The notes under the pieces: generated by a model
Database searches by the model: none
Seen by the model: the letters and a program-made list of their open reading frames with translations, nothing else
What the model was told of the DNA's origin: nothing
Translations under genes and position numbers: made by a program
Part shown: in pieces, positions 1 to 6,425 of the stretch
How positions within the stretch are numbered: position 1 is the first letter of the stretch
Layout: every line of letters begins with the position of its first letter
Assembly: GCA_947478535.1 (NCBI GenBank)
Contig: CANJXD010000308.1
Span: 1 to 7,064, forward strand
Direction of reading: 5' to 3'
Source: Acetobacteraceae bacterium
Lineage (GTDB): Bacteria; Pseudomonadota; Alphaproteobacteria; Acetobacterales; Acetobacteraceae
DNA: 7,064 nucleotides

Positions 1-697
1 GATAGACCTGATCGAAAGCCGTGTTCTCCACCCTGCCGCCGAGATAGATGGCCTGCACGACGAAGACGCCGTCCTTGTCCAGCAGCGCGGCGATACCCTC
101 GACGACGCTGTGCAGTTCCTCCAGGTGGAAGAACACGCCGGCGGCGGTGATGATCTTGGCCGGGCCGTGTTCCTTCAGGATGTCGGCGCAGCATTCGGCG
201 TTGAAGAAGCGGTGCCAGGTCGGCACGCCCGCATCCTGCGCCAGCTTCGCGACATTGCCGGCGGCCTCGACGCCGAGCACGCGGGCGCCGGAAAACGCCC
301 ACTGCTTCAGCCAGGTGCCGTCATTGCTGCCGATATCGACGACGAGGTCGCCCGCCTTCACGTCATAGGCCGCGGCGACGCGCTTGCTGGTCTCGAGGAA
401 GTGGGCCGGCAGAGTCTTGGTGGTGCCGGAGACGTAGGGATAATCGGTGAACATCGATTCCTTGGGAATCGTATGGTCGATCTGCACCATCGTGCAGTCC
501 CGGCAGAAGCCGACGCGCAGCGGGTAGTGCGGTTCCACCCCCGGCGGGAGGTCGGGACGCACGAGGCGGTTGCAATGCGGCTGGTCGCCGAGGTCGATGA
601 CGAGTTCGACATTGCGCCCGCCGCAGCAGCGGCAGGCCATGTCGAGCTTCACGCCTGGCGGCGGGACGACCATTCTCGACATCGGCATCTCAGACAT
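1..697 (-). CDS. Zn-binding-domain class I SAM methyltransferase (sugar C-methyltransferase type), 3' end cut by window
   Basis: 232 codons are visible; the C-terminus lies off the left edge. An N-terminal zinc-finger-like domain has two CxxC pairs (C22/C25 and C65/C68). It is followed by a Rossmann methyltransferase domain with SAM motif I DIGSNDG at 121-127 and a GVFFHLEELH segment about 75 residues later. This arrangement is that of the TylC3/NovU/TcaB9 family, which C-methylates NDP-4-keto-deoxysugars. The visible part ends in FDQVY, where family members usually continue into a YHEH catalytic region, so His cannot be checked. Several in-frame ATGs exist (697, 688, 682, 673), none with a strong Shine-Dalgarno. 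The outermost is given; it overlaps the epimerase stop by 8 bp, while 688 would leave a 1-bp gap. Either way it is translationally coupled to the epimerase. C-methylation of a nucleotide sugar is inferred from family; the exact substrate is unknown. Confidence 0.88.
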   Translation of the reverse strand, partial: MSEMPMSRMVVPPPGVKLDMACRCCGGRNVELVIDLGDQPHCNRLVRPDLPPGVEPHYPLRVGFCRDCTMVQIDHTIPKESMFTDYPYVSGTTKTLPAHFLETSKRVAAAYDVKAGDLVVDIGSNDGTWLKQWAFSGARVLGVEAAGNVAKLAQDAGVPTWHRFFNAECCADILKEHGPAKIITAAGVFFHLEELHSVVEGIAALLDKDGVFVVQAIYLGGRVENTAFDQVY

Positions 698-1622
698 TCG
701 CGAAGCGCCCGTTGCGGAGCATGCGGTAGCCCTTGATCAGTTCCAGGATGCCCTTGTCGAGGCCGTGATCCGGCGTCCAGCCCGTGGCTTCCAGCTTGTC
801 GTTGGAGACGACGTAGTCGCGCTTGTCCGGGTCCTCGCCCACCGGGGCTTCGAGCCAGACGAAGCCGGGCACATGGCGCGCGATGCGCTCGCAGAGCTGG
901 GCCTTGGAGAGGTTGGCTTCGGAAAGCCCCACATTATAGGCCTGCTGCTTCATCGTCGCGACGTTGTCGATGCCGTGCAGGAAGGCCTTCACCACGTCCC
1001 GGATGTGGATGTAGTTGCGGCGGAAATGCGCCTCGAACAGCACCACGGCGCGGTCATTCACGGCGCGCCAAGTGAAATCGTTCACCAGCAGGTCGAGCCG
1101 CATGCGGGGTGCCATGCCGAAGACGGTGGCGAGGCGGAAGGACAGGGAATTGGCGTGCGACAGCACCGCCTCCTCCGCCTCGACCTTCGTGCGGCCATAG
1201 AGGCTGACGGGGCGGAGCGGCGATTCCTCGGTGCAGGCGGCGTTGCCCTCGCCGATGCCGTAGCCGGAATTGGTCGTGGGATAGGCGATCAACTGGTTCG
1301 GGCTGGCGCGCTTGACCAGGTTCACCACGGCATCGCGGTTCAGGCTGGTGGCGCCGATCTCGTCCCGCGCACACAGCGGCGCGCCGACCAGGGCGGCCAG
1401 CGGGATGACGATATCCGCCTCCTTCATCAGGGGCTCGAGCACCCGCATGTCACGGGTGTCGCCGCGCACGGCATTGAAGTTCGGGTCGGCACAGCAATGC
1501 GCGAGGAAGGGCTCGCCGGCGGCGAAGGTGTCCAGTACCGTGACCTTCCAGCCCCGGCCCAGCATCGCCGGAACCAGCATCGAGCCGATATAGCCGGCCC
1601 CGCCGGTGACAAGCACATGCAT
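690..1622 (-). CDS. NAD(P)-dependent nucleotide-sugar epimerase/dehydratase (extended SDR)
   Basis: 310 aa, the usual length for extended short-chain dehydrogenases acting on nucleotide sugars. The N-terminus carries the dinucleotide-binding GGAGYIG at 7-13, with an acidic D31 at the end of beta-2 that favours NAD(H). The active-site set reads as T117, Y142 and K146 (YGRTK), with spacing matching GalE-type enzymes. The segment before Y121-G122 is TTNSG rather than the TDE signature of 4,6-dehydratases. An epimerase or 4-ketoreductase is therefore more likely than a 4,6-dehydratase. The ATG at 1622 is preceded by GAGGGGA with an 8-nt spacer, a good ribosome site. It lies 46 bp after the glycosyltransferase and is coupled to the downstream C-methyltransferase, so both probably modify the same activated sugar. 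Substrate and stereochemistry cannot be read from sequence. Confidence 0.9.
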   Translation of the reverse strand: MHVLVTGGAGYIGSMLVPAMLGRGWKVTVLDTFAAGEPFLAHCCADPNFNAVRGDTRDMRVLEPLMKEADIVIPLAALVGAPLCARDEIGATSLNRDAVVNLVKRASPNQLIAYPTTNSGYGIGEGNAACTEESPLRPVSLYGRTKVEAEEAVLSHANSLSFRLATVFGMAPRMRLDLLVNDFTWRAVNDRAVVLFEAHFRRNYIHIRDVVKAFLHGIDNVATMKQQAYNVGLSEANLSKAQLCERIARHVPGFVWLEAPVGEDPDKRDYVVSNDKLEATGWTPDHGLDKGILELIKGYRMLRNGRFANV

Positions 1623-1630
1623 CCGATAAA

Positions 1631-1687
1631 TCCCCTCAGCCGGGCTTCAACCCGGGCGCGTATAGGATTTACCCGCCCCTGGGGCAA
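1631..1687 (-). promoter_or_regulatory. Candidate internal sigma70 promoter and leader of the epimerase gene
   Basis: On the minus strand, TTGCCC (1687-1682) and TATACG (1664-1659) are separated by exactly 17 bp; each matches the sigma70 consensus at 4 of 6 positions. The predicted start near 1652 gives a leader of about 30 nt containing the strong ribosome site GAGGGGA (1637-1631). A small inverted repeat, CCGGG-6 nt-CCCGG (1640-1655), falls at the predicted transcript start. The -35 and part of the spacer lie inside the last codons of the glycosyltransferase gene. It could give the epimerase/methyltransferase pair its own expression. This rests on sequence matching alone. Confidence 0.4.
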
Positions 1688-2916
1688 CCTCCGGCCGTAG
1701 GCAGCAGCGCGGCCAGCAGCGCATCCGCATTGTGCTTCGCTCGCCAGGCCGGGGCCTGGGCACGTGCCGCCAGGGCCAGGGCCGGCAGCCGGTCCAAGGC
1801 ATCGGCCAGGCTCGGCGCGAGGGGCGCGCCACGCGGGATTGTGACCGCGCGGTCAGCGCCGGCAACCGCCGCCATCCAGCAACCCACTGGCACCACGGCG
1901 GGGACGCCCATCGCCAGGGCCTCCGCCAGGATGCCGCTGCTGCGGGCGCCATAGGTCGGGCCATCATAGGGCAGCAGCATCAGGTCCGCTTCCGCCAGCA
2001 GGCCGGCATAGTCAGCCGGGGAGAGCGTGGATTCGAGCAGCACCAGCCCCTCACCCGCCATCGCCCGTAGCGCGCGATGAGCCTGCTGGACGAGCGGGTC
2101 GGAGTCGGGGCCGACAGGGCCGGACTGGATCAGGAAGCGCGCCCGGCCGCGGAGGGCCGCGATGGCGGCGGGCAAGGCGGGATAGCCCTTCTCGGCCCGC
2201 GCGCCGCCTGCAAAGACCACGCAGGGCAGGCCAGCGGCGGGGCGCGGCGCGGCCTCGGGCACGGTGATCGGCAGCGGCACCGGGTGGACGGGCAGCCCGG
2301 TGAGGGCCGCGAAATCCTCCGCCAGCATTTCCGTATCCGCGAAAAGCCGCAGACGGAGGCCGAATCGGGCGGCGAGGCGGCGCAGCAGGTCCGGCAGCGG
2401 TTCCGGGGCCGGATCATCCGCCTCCATCTCCGCCGGCATCCGCCGCAGCACGACCAGCAGCGCGACCCCTGCGAGATCAGGTCCCGAGGCGAGCGAGGCG
2501 AGGTTGGCACCGGAGACACTGTGCAGCAGCAGAAAATCCGCCGGACCGGCGTGCAAGCCCCCGAGCGCCGCGGCGAGTTCCGCCGCCAGCCCATCCGGCG
2601 CGCGGCCCGCCAGGCGCCGCCGCGCATCCCGCAAAAGCCCGGCCAGGGCGGCGGCCAAAGGCGCCGGCAGGTGGGAAAAGGCGCCGAACAGCAACCGGCG
2701 CATCCCGCCGCCGCCCCCCGCGCTCTGATAGGCGGTGCCGAGGACGGGGCGGGTATCGAGCCCCTCGATCTCGCCGGAAAAGCCGCGCCCGGCGAGGATC
2801 ACCGCCCCCATCCCGGCGCGCCGCGCCGCCTGAGCCACGGCGGCGCTGTAGGACAGGTGGTGCCCCGCGGGGCCGTTCAGCCCGGGGTCCGCGACGATCA
2901 GGCGCGGGGTGGTCAC
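1669..2916 (-). CDS. GT-B-fold glycosyltransferase (GT4-like)
   Basis: 415 aa from a GTG start that overlaps the stop of the upstream fused enzyme as GTGA. The frame stays open further upstream, but that stretch lies inside the neighbouring gene in another frame. The N-terminal half begins with a beta-strand and a Gly/His-rich loop (ADPGLNGPAGHH, 9-20). The C-terminal half has the GT-B nucleotide-sugar-binding pattern: VFAGGARAEKG (234-244), a PYDGPTYGARSSG loop (316-328), then ILAEALAMGVPAVV (329-342), where E332 is placed like the conserved donor-binding Glu of GT4 enzymes. No signal peptide or membrane segment is seen, so it is probably a cytosolic or peripheral enzyme. A Gly run at 67-71 looks like a flexible loop. 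Its position after heptose-activation genes suggests it transfers a heptose or derivative to a polysaccharide or lipid carrier. Donor and acceptor are not deducible. Confidence 0.82.
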   Translation of the reverse strand: MTTPRLIVADPGLNGPAGHHLSYSAAVAQAARRAGMGAVILAGRGFSGEIEGLDTRPVLGTAYQSAGGGGGMRRLLFGAFSHLPAPLAAALAGLLRDARRRLAGRAPDGLAAELAAALGGLHAGPADFLLLHSVSGANLASLASGPDLAGVALLVVLRRMPAEMEADDPAPEPLPDLLRRLAARFGLRLRLFADTEMLAEDFAALTGLPVHPVPLPITVPEAAPRPAAGLPCVVFAGGARAEKGYPALPAAIAALRGRARFLIQSGPVGPDSDPLVQQAHRALRAMAGEGLVLLESTLSPADYAGLLAEADLMLLPYDGPTYGARSSGILAEALAMGVPAVVPVGCWMAAVAGADRAVTIPRGAPLAPSLADALDRLPALALAARAQAPAWRAKHNADALLAALLPTAGGCPRGG

Positions 2917-4106
2917 CCCAGCAGCCGTGCCACGAAGGCGTCGAGGTCGCCACCGGGGAACAAATGCCCGGGCAGGCCAGCGGCGGCGGCGGCCTGCATA
3001 TCCGTGTCCTTGTCCCCCACCATGAAGGACCGCGCGGCATCCACCGGCCAAGCGGAAAGCAGGTCCCGGATCATGCCGGGCTGCGGCTTCCGGCGGCGGC
3101 AATCGACGCGGTAGCGGTCCTCCACCGCGGCGGGGTGGTTGGGGCAGTATTCGAAGGCGTCGATATGCGCGCCGGCGGCGGCGAATGTGTCCGCCATCCA
3201 GCGATGCATCACGCCGACCTGGGCTTCCGGGAAGAAGCCCTTGGCGACGCCAGCCTGATTGGTGACGACGAAGACGAGCCAGCCGGCATCGTTCAGCCGC
3301 TTCACCGCCTGGGCGGCGCCGGGGATCCAGCGCGCTTCAGCGGGCTTGTGTGGCCAGCCGGTATCCTCGATCAGCACGCCGTCCCGGTCCAGGAAGGCCG
3401 CCGGGCGGCGGGCCATGGCGGGGATGACGGTCTGCGCGGCGGCGAGGTCCTCGGGGATGCCGATATCGATGAAATCTCCGTCATAGAGCGCACCGCGGAG
3501 CGCACCGGCAGCGGCGAGCTTCGGGAAGACGTCCGATTCCATGGAAACCGCGCCCTCCCCAATATGGCTGAGGATGCGCTTGTCGAGGCAGTAGATGCCG
3601 CCATTGATCGGGCCGCTGCGCCCCGGCGACCGCGCGGTGAAACCGGAAACCAGCCCGGCCGCATCCACCTCCACCGTGCCGTAGCGCGCACCCGGCGCGG
3701 TGCGGCGCAGCGCCAGCGTCGCCAGCGCATCGCCGGCATGCAGCGGCAGGTCCAGCAGGTTCACGTCGAAGCGGGTATCGCCGTTCAGCAGCAGGAAGCG
3801 GTCTTCCAGCCGATCCGCGAACAGCCGCAGCCCGCCGGCGGTGCCGAGCGGCTGCGGCTCGATCACCACGTCGATCAGGCTGCCGCGCACGCGCTGGCCG
3901 TCATACCGCGCGGCAATCGTCTCCCCGAGGTAGCCCGCCAGCAGGGTGATGCGGGGGAAGCCGAAGCGGGACACTTCCTCGATCAGCCAGTCGAGGAAGG
4001 GCCGGCCGGCCACCTCCACCATCGGCTTCGGGATCGCATCGGTCAGGCTGCCGAGCCGCGTGCCCCGGCCACCGACCAGGATCGCCGCCTGGGTGGGGAT
4101 GGCCAT
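2913..4106 (-). CDS. Bifunctional sugar-1-phosphate nucleotidyltransferase / HAD-IIIA phosphatase (HddC-like + GmhB-like fusion)
   Basis: 397 aa with two enzyme domains. Residues 1 to about 230 are a nucleotidyltransferase: GGRGTRL at 12-18, PKPM at 26-29, GTAGGL at 88-93, metal-binding NGD at 108-110, NGGIY at 168-172 and DFIDIG at 211-216. Residues about 236-397 are a HAD phosphatase: FLDRDG with nucleophile D240 and acid D242, VVTNQAG with T282, K340, and GDKDTD at 365-370. Together they match heptose-1-phosphate guanylyl/adenylyltransferase plus heptose-1,7-bisphosphate 7-phosphatase. The zinc loop of GmhB (CxH...CxC) is degenerate here: C321-P-N323-H324 and C336-R-R338, so two canonical ligands seem replaced. 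The start ATG has GGAGGG 5 nt upstream and follows the gmhA stop by 1 bp. Nucleotide preference (GDP versus ADP) cannot be decided, though the gene context favours an HddC-like role. Confidence 0.9.
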   Translation of the reverse strand: MAIPTQAAILVGGRGTRLGSLTDAIPKPMVEVAGRPFLDWLIEEVSRFGFPRITLLAGYLGETIAARYDGQRVRGSLIDVVIEPQPLGTAGGLRLFADRLEDRFLLLNGDTRFDVNLLDLPLHAGDALATLALRRTAPGARYGTVEVDAAGLVSGFTARSPGRSGPINGGIYCLDKRILSHIGEGAVSMESDVFPKLAAAGALRGALYDGDFIDIGIPEDLAAAQTVIPAMARRPAAFLDRDGVLIEDTGWPHKPAEARWIPGAAQAVKRLNDAGWLVFVVTNQAGVAKGFFPEAQVGVMHRWMADTFAAAGAHIDAFEYCPNHPAAVEDRYRVDCRRRKPQPGMIRDLLSAWPVDAARSFMVGDKDTDMQAAAAAGLPGHLFPGGDLDAFVARLLG

Positions 4107-4107
4107 C

Positions 4108-4680
4108 TCAGCCCTCCGTCAGCCGTTCCTCCACCGCCGCACAGTAGCAATGGTACAGCGCGAGGTGGACCTGCTGGATGGCAGGCGTGGAGCGGGAGGG
4201 GACATCGAGCAGGTGGTCGCACAGCGGCGCCATCTTGCCGCCACCCTGCCCGGTCAGCCCGATCGTCGTCATGCCGAGCGACTTCGCCACTTCCATCGCC
4301 TTGACGACATTGCCGGAATTGCCGGAGGTGGACAGGCCCAGCAGCACGCCGCCGGCCTCGCCATAGGCTTCGACCTGTCGGGAGAAGACGGTGTCGAAGC
4401 TGTAGTCGTTCGACCAGGCCGTCAGTACCGCGGCGTTGGAGGACAGGCAGATGGCCTTTAGCGCCCGGCGTTCCTTGAGGAAGCGCCCCACCATCTCCCC
4501 CACGATATGCTGGGCATCGGCGCAGGACCCGCCATTGCCGCAGACCAGCAGCGGGCGGTTGGCGGCGAGCGCCGTGACCGTGGCATCCACCGCGGCGTTC
4601 ATGATGGCATCGAGGCCACGGGCCTGGGTGGCCGCGAGCACCGCGGCGGCGTCAGACAGCCAGGCATCGAGCGTGATCAT
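4108..4680 (-). CDS. gmhA: Sedoheptulose-7-phosphate isomerase (GmhA type)
   Basis: 190 aa, the typical length of GmhA/LpcA, a single SIS-domain protein. It converts sedoheptulose-7-phosphate to D-glycero-D-manno-heptose-7-phosphate, the first step of bacterial heptose nucleotide synthesis. Visible motifs are CGNGGSCADAQHIVGE (47-62) and the phosphate-binding STSGNSGNV (117-125). The metal/catalytic residues of E. coli GmhA (H61, E65, Q172, H180) align with H58, E62, Q169 and H177, so it should be active. A start at 4680 is chosen because GAGGGAGA lies just upstream, with its GGAG core 6 nt from the ATG. An ATG 14 codons earlier would add a tail with no resemblance to the family. It is the first gene of the leftward operon and is followed after 1 bp by the fused nucleotidyltransferase/phosphatase, the next enzymes of the same pathway. 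Confidence 0.93.
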   Translation of the reverse strand: MITLDAWLSDAAAVLAATQARGLDAIMNAAVDATVTALAANRPLLVCGNGGSCADAQHIVGEMVGRFLKERRALKAICLSSNAAVLTAWSNDYSFDTVFSRQVEAYGEAGGVLLGLSTSGNSGNVVKAMEVAKSLGMTTIGLTGQGGGKMAPLCDHLLDVPSRSTPAIQQVHLALYHCYCAAVEERLTEG

Positions 4681-4836
4681 GCGTATCTCCCTCACCGGCC
4701 CCGCAAACTGGCACCCCGGCACGAGGCGGGTTTAGGGCGGCGCGCCGGGGCCGTCACCCCCTGGTGAGGCGGGGCAGGCTGCGCCCGGCCGGGTTGCGCG
4801 CTATGGTGATGGTCTCTCGACCCGGGAAGTATCGCC
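4681..4836. promoter_or_regulatory. Divergent intergenic region between gmhA operon and acyltransferase unit
   Basis: This 156-bp region is the only clear non-coding gap and must hold the leftward and rightward promoters. Leftward, a weak sigma70-like pair is GTGACG (4757-4752) and TAAACC (4734-4729) with a 17-bp spacer. Rightward, the best -10 candidate is TATGGT (4802-4807), without a convincing -35. Symmetric elements are the palindrome CGGCGCGCCG (4738-4747), the inverted repeat TCACC-4 nt-GGTGA (4754-4767) overlapping the leftward -35, and the palindrome CCCGGCCGGG (4784-4793). These could be operator sites or simply the result of high GC. No terminator with a T-run is visible. Confidence 0.45.
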
Positions 4837-4839
4837 TTG
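4824..4839 (+). promoter_or_regulatory. Ribosome binding site supporting a TTG start
   Basis: GGGAAG (4824-4829) lies 7 nt before TTG (4837-4839). The reading frame gives MKDIIVFGTG, a normal beginning for this acyltransferase family, and no in-frame ATG lies nearby. The nearby ATG at 4803 is in a different frame. Confidence 0.6.
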
Positions 4840-5499
4840 AAGGACATCATCGTCTTCGGCACCGGCCCCATCGCGGAGCTGGCGGCCCTGTATTTCCGGG
4901 AGGATGCCGGCCGCCGCGTGGCGGGCTTCACAGTGGATGCCGCCTTCGCCACGGCGCCGGATTTCGCTGGCTTGGCGCTGGTGCCCTTCGAGGATCTGGA
5001 AGCCCGCTTCCCGCCCGCCGAGTTCGAGGTCTTCGTCGCCCTGGCCTATACGAAGCTCAACAAGCTGCGCCGCGCCAAAGTGGATGAGGCCAAGGCCCGG
5101 AGCTACGGCATCGCGCACTACGTCAGCAGCCGCGCCACCCGGTTTTCCACCTTCGAGCCGGCCGAGAACCAGTTCATCCTGGAAGACAACACCATCCAGC
5201 CCTTCGCCAGGGTGGGCCGGAACGTGACGTTGTGGTCCGGCAACCATATCGGCCACCACAGCGAGATCGCGGAGGATGTCTTCATCGCCTCGCATGTAGT
5301 CGTCTCCGGCGGCGTGAAGGTGGGGGCGCGCAGCTTCATCGGCGTGAATGTGACGATCCGGGACCATGTGACGATCGGCGCGGATTGCGTCATCGGCGCC
5401 GGGGCGCTGGTGCTGCAGGACATCCCGGATGGGTCGGTGCTGGCGCCGGGCGGGACCGAGATTTCGAAGGTGCCGAGCCACCGGCTGAAGCGGATCTGA
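4837..5499 (+). CDS. NeuD/PglD-like sugar O/N-acyltransferase (left-handed beta-helix)
   Basis: 220 aa. The N-terminal domain (1 to about 95) is a small Rossmann-like fold beginning IIVFGTGPIAE (4-14), as in PglD/NeuD proteins. It includes the ALAYTKLNKLR segment (68-78) often seen in acyltransferases of polysaccharide loci. From about 97 the protein consists of hexapeptide repeats (for example IGHHSEIAEDVFIASHVVVSGGVKVG split across 138-163, and IGVNVTIRDHVTIGADCVIGAGA at 168-190) forming a left-handed beta-helix. H140 aligns with the catalytic H125 of PglD. Such enzymes transfer acetyl or other acyl groups from a CoA donor to a sugar. It starts at TTG with a usable ribosome site and is first in a rightward unit, 5 bp before the propeller gene, divergent from gmhA. 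The acyl group and target sugar are unknown; acetylation of the polysaccharide made by this locus is an inference. Confidence 0.85.
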   Translation: MKDIIVFGTGPIAELAALYFREDAGRRVAGFTVDAAFATAPDFAGLALVPFEDLEARFPPAEFEVFVALAYTKLNKLRRAKVDEAKARSYGIAHYVSSRATRFSTFEPAENQFILEDNTIQPFARVGRNVTLWSGNHIGHHSEIAEDVFIASHVVVSGGVKVGARSFIGVNVTIRDHVTIGADCVIGAGALVLQDIPDGSVLAPGGTEISKVPSHRLKRI

Positions 5500-5504
5500 C
5501 GGCT

Positions 5505-6425
5505 GTGTGGCGGCGACTCGGCCGGGTTTTCGCCCCACCCGTGGCGGGAGCGGACCCGGCGCTGGCAAGCCACGCGGCGCTGCCCGTGGCGGTGCCGCTG
5601 GGCGGCGACCTCGTCCGGGTTTTCTACAGCGGGCGGGATGCGGGCAACCGCTCCTCCATCGGCACGCTGGTGCTGCGGGTGGGAGAGACACCGCACATCG
5701 AGGAAGCGCGGCCAGACCCGGTGCTGCGCCCTGGCGGCCTTGGCGCCTTCGACGATGCCGGTTGTGGCATGGGCTGCGTGGTGTCCGGAAATTGGGCAGG
5801 CGCGGGGGCTGACCGGCTTTACTACATGGGCTGGAATGTCGGTGGGTCCGTGCCCTGGCGGAACGCCATCGGCATCGCCGTGGGCGATGTCCGCGAGGGT
5901 CGGTTCGAGCGGCTTTCGGCCGGCCCCGTCATGGACCGGGACATCACCGATCCCTATTCCCTGTCCTACCCCTGGGTGCTGCGCCTGGCCGATGATGATT
6001 GGCGCATGTGGTATGGCACGCACCGGACATGGGGTGCCGCCAAGGCCGATATGAGCCACGCCATCCGCGCCGCGCGATCCAGCGACGGCATCTCCTGGCG
6101 CCGCGATGCGGAGCCCTGCCTGCCGCCCGAGGGCGCGGAAATCGCGACCGTGCGGCCCACGGTGCTGGCTGAGGCCGATGGCGGCTTCACCCAGTGGTTC
6201 GCCGCCCGCACCGAAAGCGGCCCCTATGCCATCGGATGTGCGACCAGCACCGATGGCCACGCCTGGCAGCGCCGGGATGCCGGCATCCGCGCCGCCCCTG
6301 ATGGCTGGGAGCAGGGCGCGGTGACCTACCCTTCGGTGTTCGAACTGGTTGGCCGGCGCTGGCTGCTGTTCAACGGCGCGGGCTACGGGGCGACGGGCTT
6401 CGGGCTCGCGGTGTGGGAAGGGTGA
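5505..6425 (+). CDS. Five-bladed beta-propeller protein, glycoside-hydrolase-like (GH43/GH32/GH130-type fold), function unknown
   Basis: 306 aa from a GTG start 5 bp after the acyltransferase stop. The frame is open farther upstream inside that gene, but WRRLGRVFAPP right after the GTG is the usual opening of this fold; the ribosome site is weak. Five repeats end in an aromatic strand: VRVFYSGRD (37-45), LYYMGWN (105-111), WRMWYGTH (166-173), FTQWFAART (228-236) and WLLFNGAGYG (286-295). Two blades share an S-T/S-DG-x-x-W-x-R turn (192-199 and 248-256). Acidic residues placed for blade-entry roles include D16, D83/D84 and D149. No signal peptide or membrane helix is visible, so it is probably cytosolic. 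This family is found in polysaccharide loci. It may bind, trim or phosphorolyse a glycan or activated sugar, but activity is not shown by the sequence. The last 43 bp overlap the convergent methyltransferase gene. Confidence 0.8.
   Translation: MWRRLGRVFAPPVAGADPALASHAALPVAVPLGGDLVRVFYSGRDAGNRSSIGTLVLRVGETPHIEEARPDPVLRPGGLGAFDDAGCGMGCVVSGNWAGAGADRLYYMGWNVGGSVPWRNAIGIAVGDVREGRFERLSAGPVMDRDITDPYSLSYPWVLRLADDDWRMWYGTHRTWGAAKADMSHAIRAARSSDGISWRRDAEPCLPPEGAEIATVRPTVLAEADGGFTQWFAARTESGPYAIGCATSTDGHAWQRRDAGIRAAPDGWEQGAVTYPSVFELVGRRWLLFNGAGYGATGFGLAVWEG

Noticed and set aside
1640..1655. CCGGG/CCCGG inverted repeat as a transcription terminator after the glycosyltransferase
   Set aside because: The stem is only 5 bp and no T-run follows on the minus strand.
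570..1700. Plus-strand open frame of 376 codons opposite the epimerase and methyltransferase
   Set aside because: Low-complexity composition typical of the antisense of GC-rich genes, no recognisable motif, and the minus strand holds a clear SDR enzyme.
2704..2720. C-rich run that could be a slippage or frameshift site in the glycosyltransferase
   Set aside because: It encodes a short Gly loop (67-71) and the frame is intact on both sides; no alternative product is apparent.
2917..3102. Upstream extension of the glycosyltransferase frame (start at 3102)
   Set aside because: It lies wholly inside the HAD phosphatase domain in another frame, and a GTG at 2916 gives a standard GTGA coupled start.
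2077..4304. Two long plus-strand open frames (345 and 446 codons) opposite the glycosyltransferase, fused enzyme and gmhA
   Set aside because: Arg/Gly/Gln-rich shadow translations. The minus strand has well-defined domains throughout.
4681..4722. Upstream ATG at 4722 that would extend gmhA by 14 residues
   Set aside because: The extension does not resemble GmhA N-termini, and the ATG at 4680 has a strong ribosome site directly in front.
5232..5504. Upstream extension of the propeller reading frame into the acyltransferase gene
   Set aside because: It is the shadow of the hexapeptide-repeat region, and the protein family begins at about WRRLGRVF right after the GTG at 5505.
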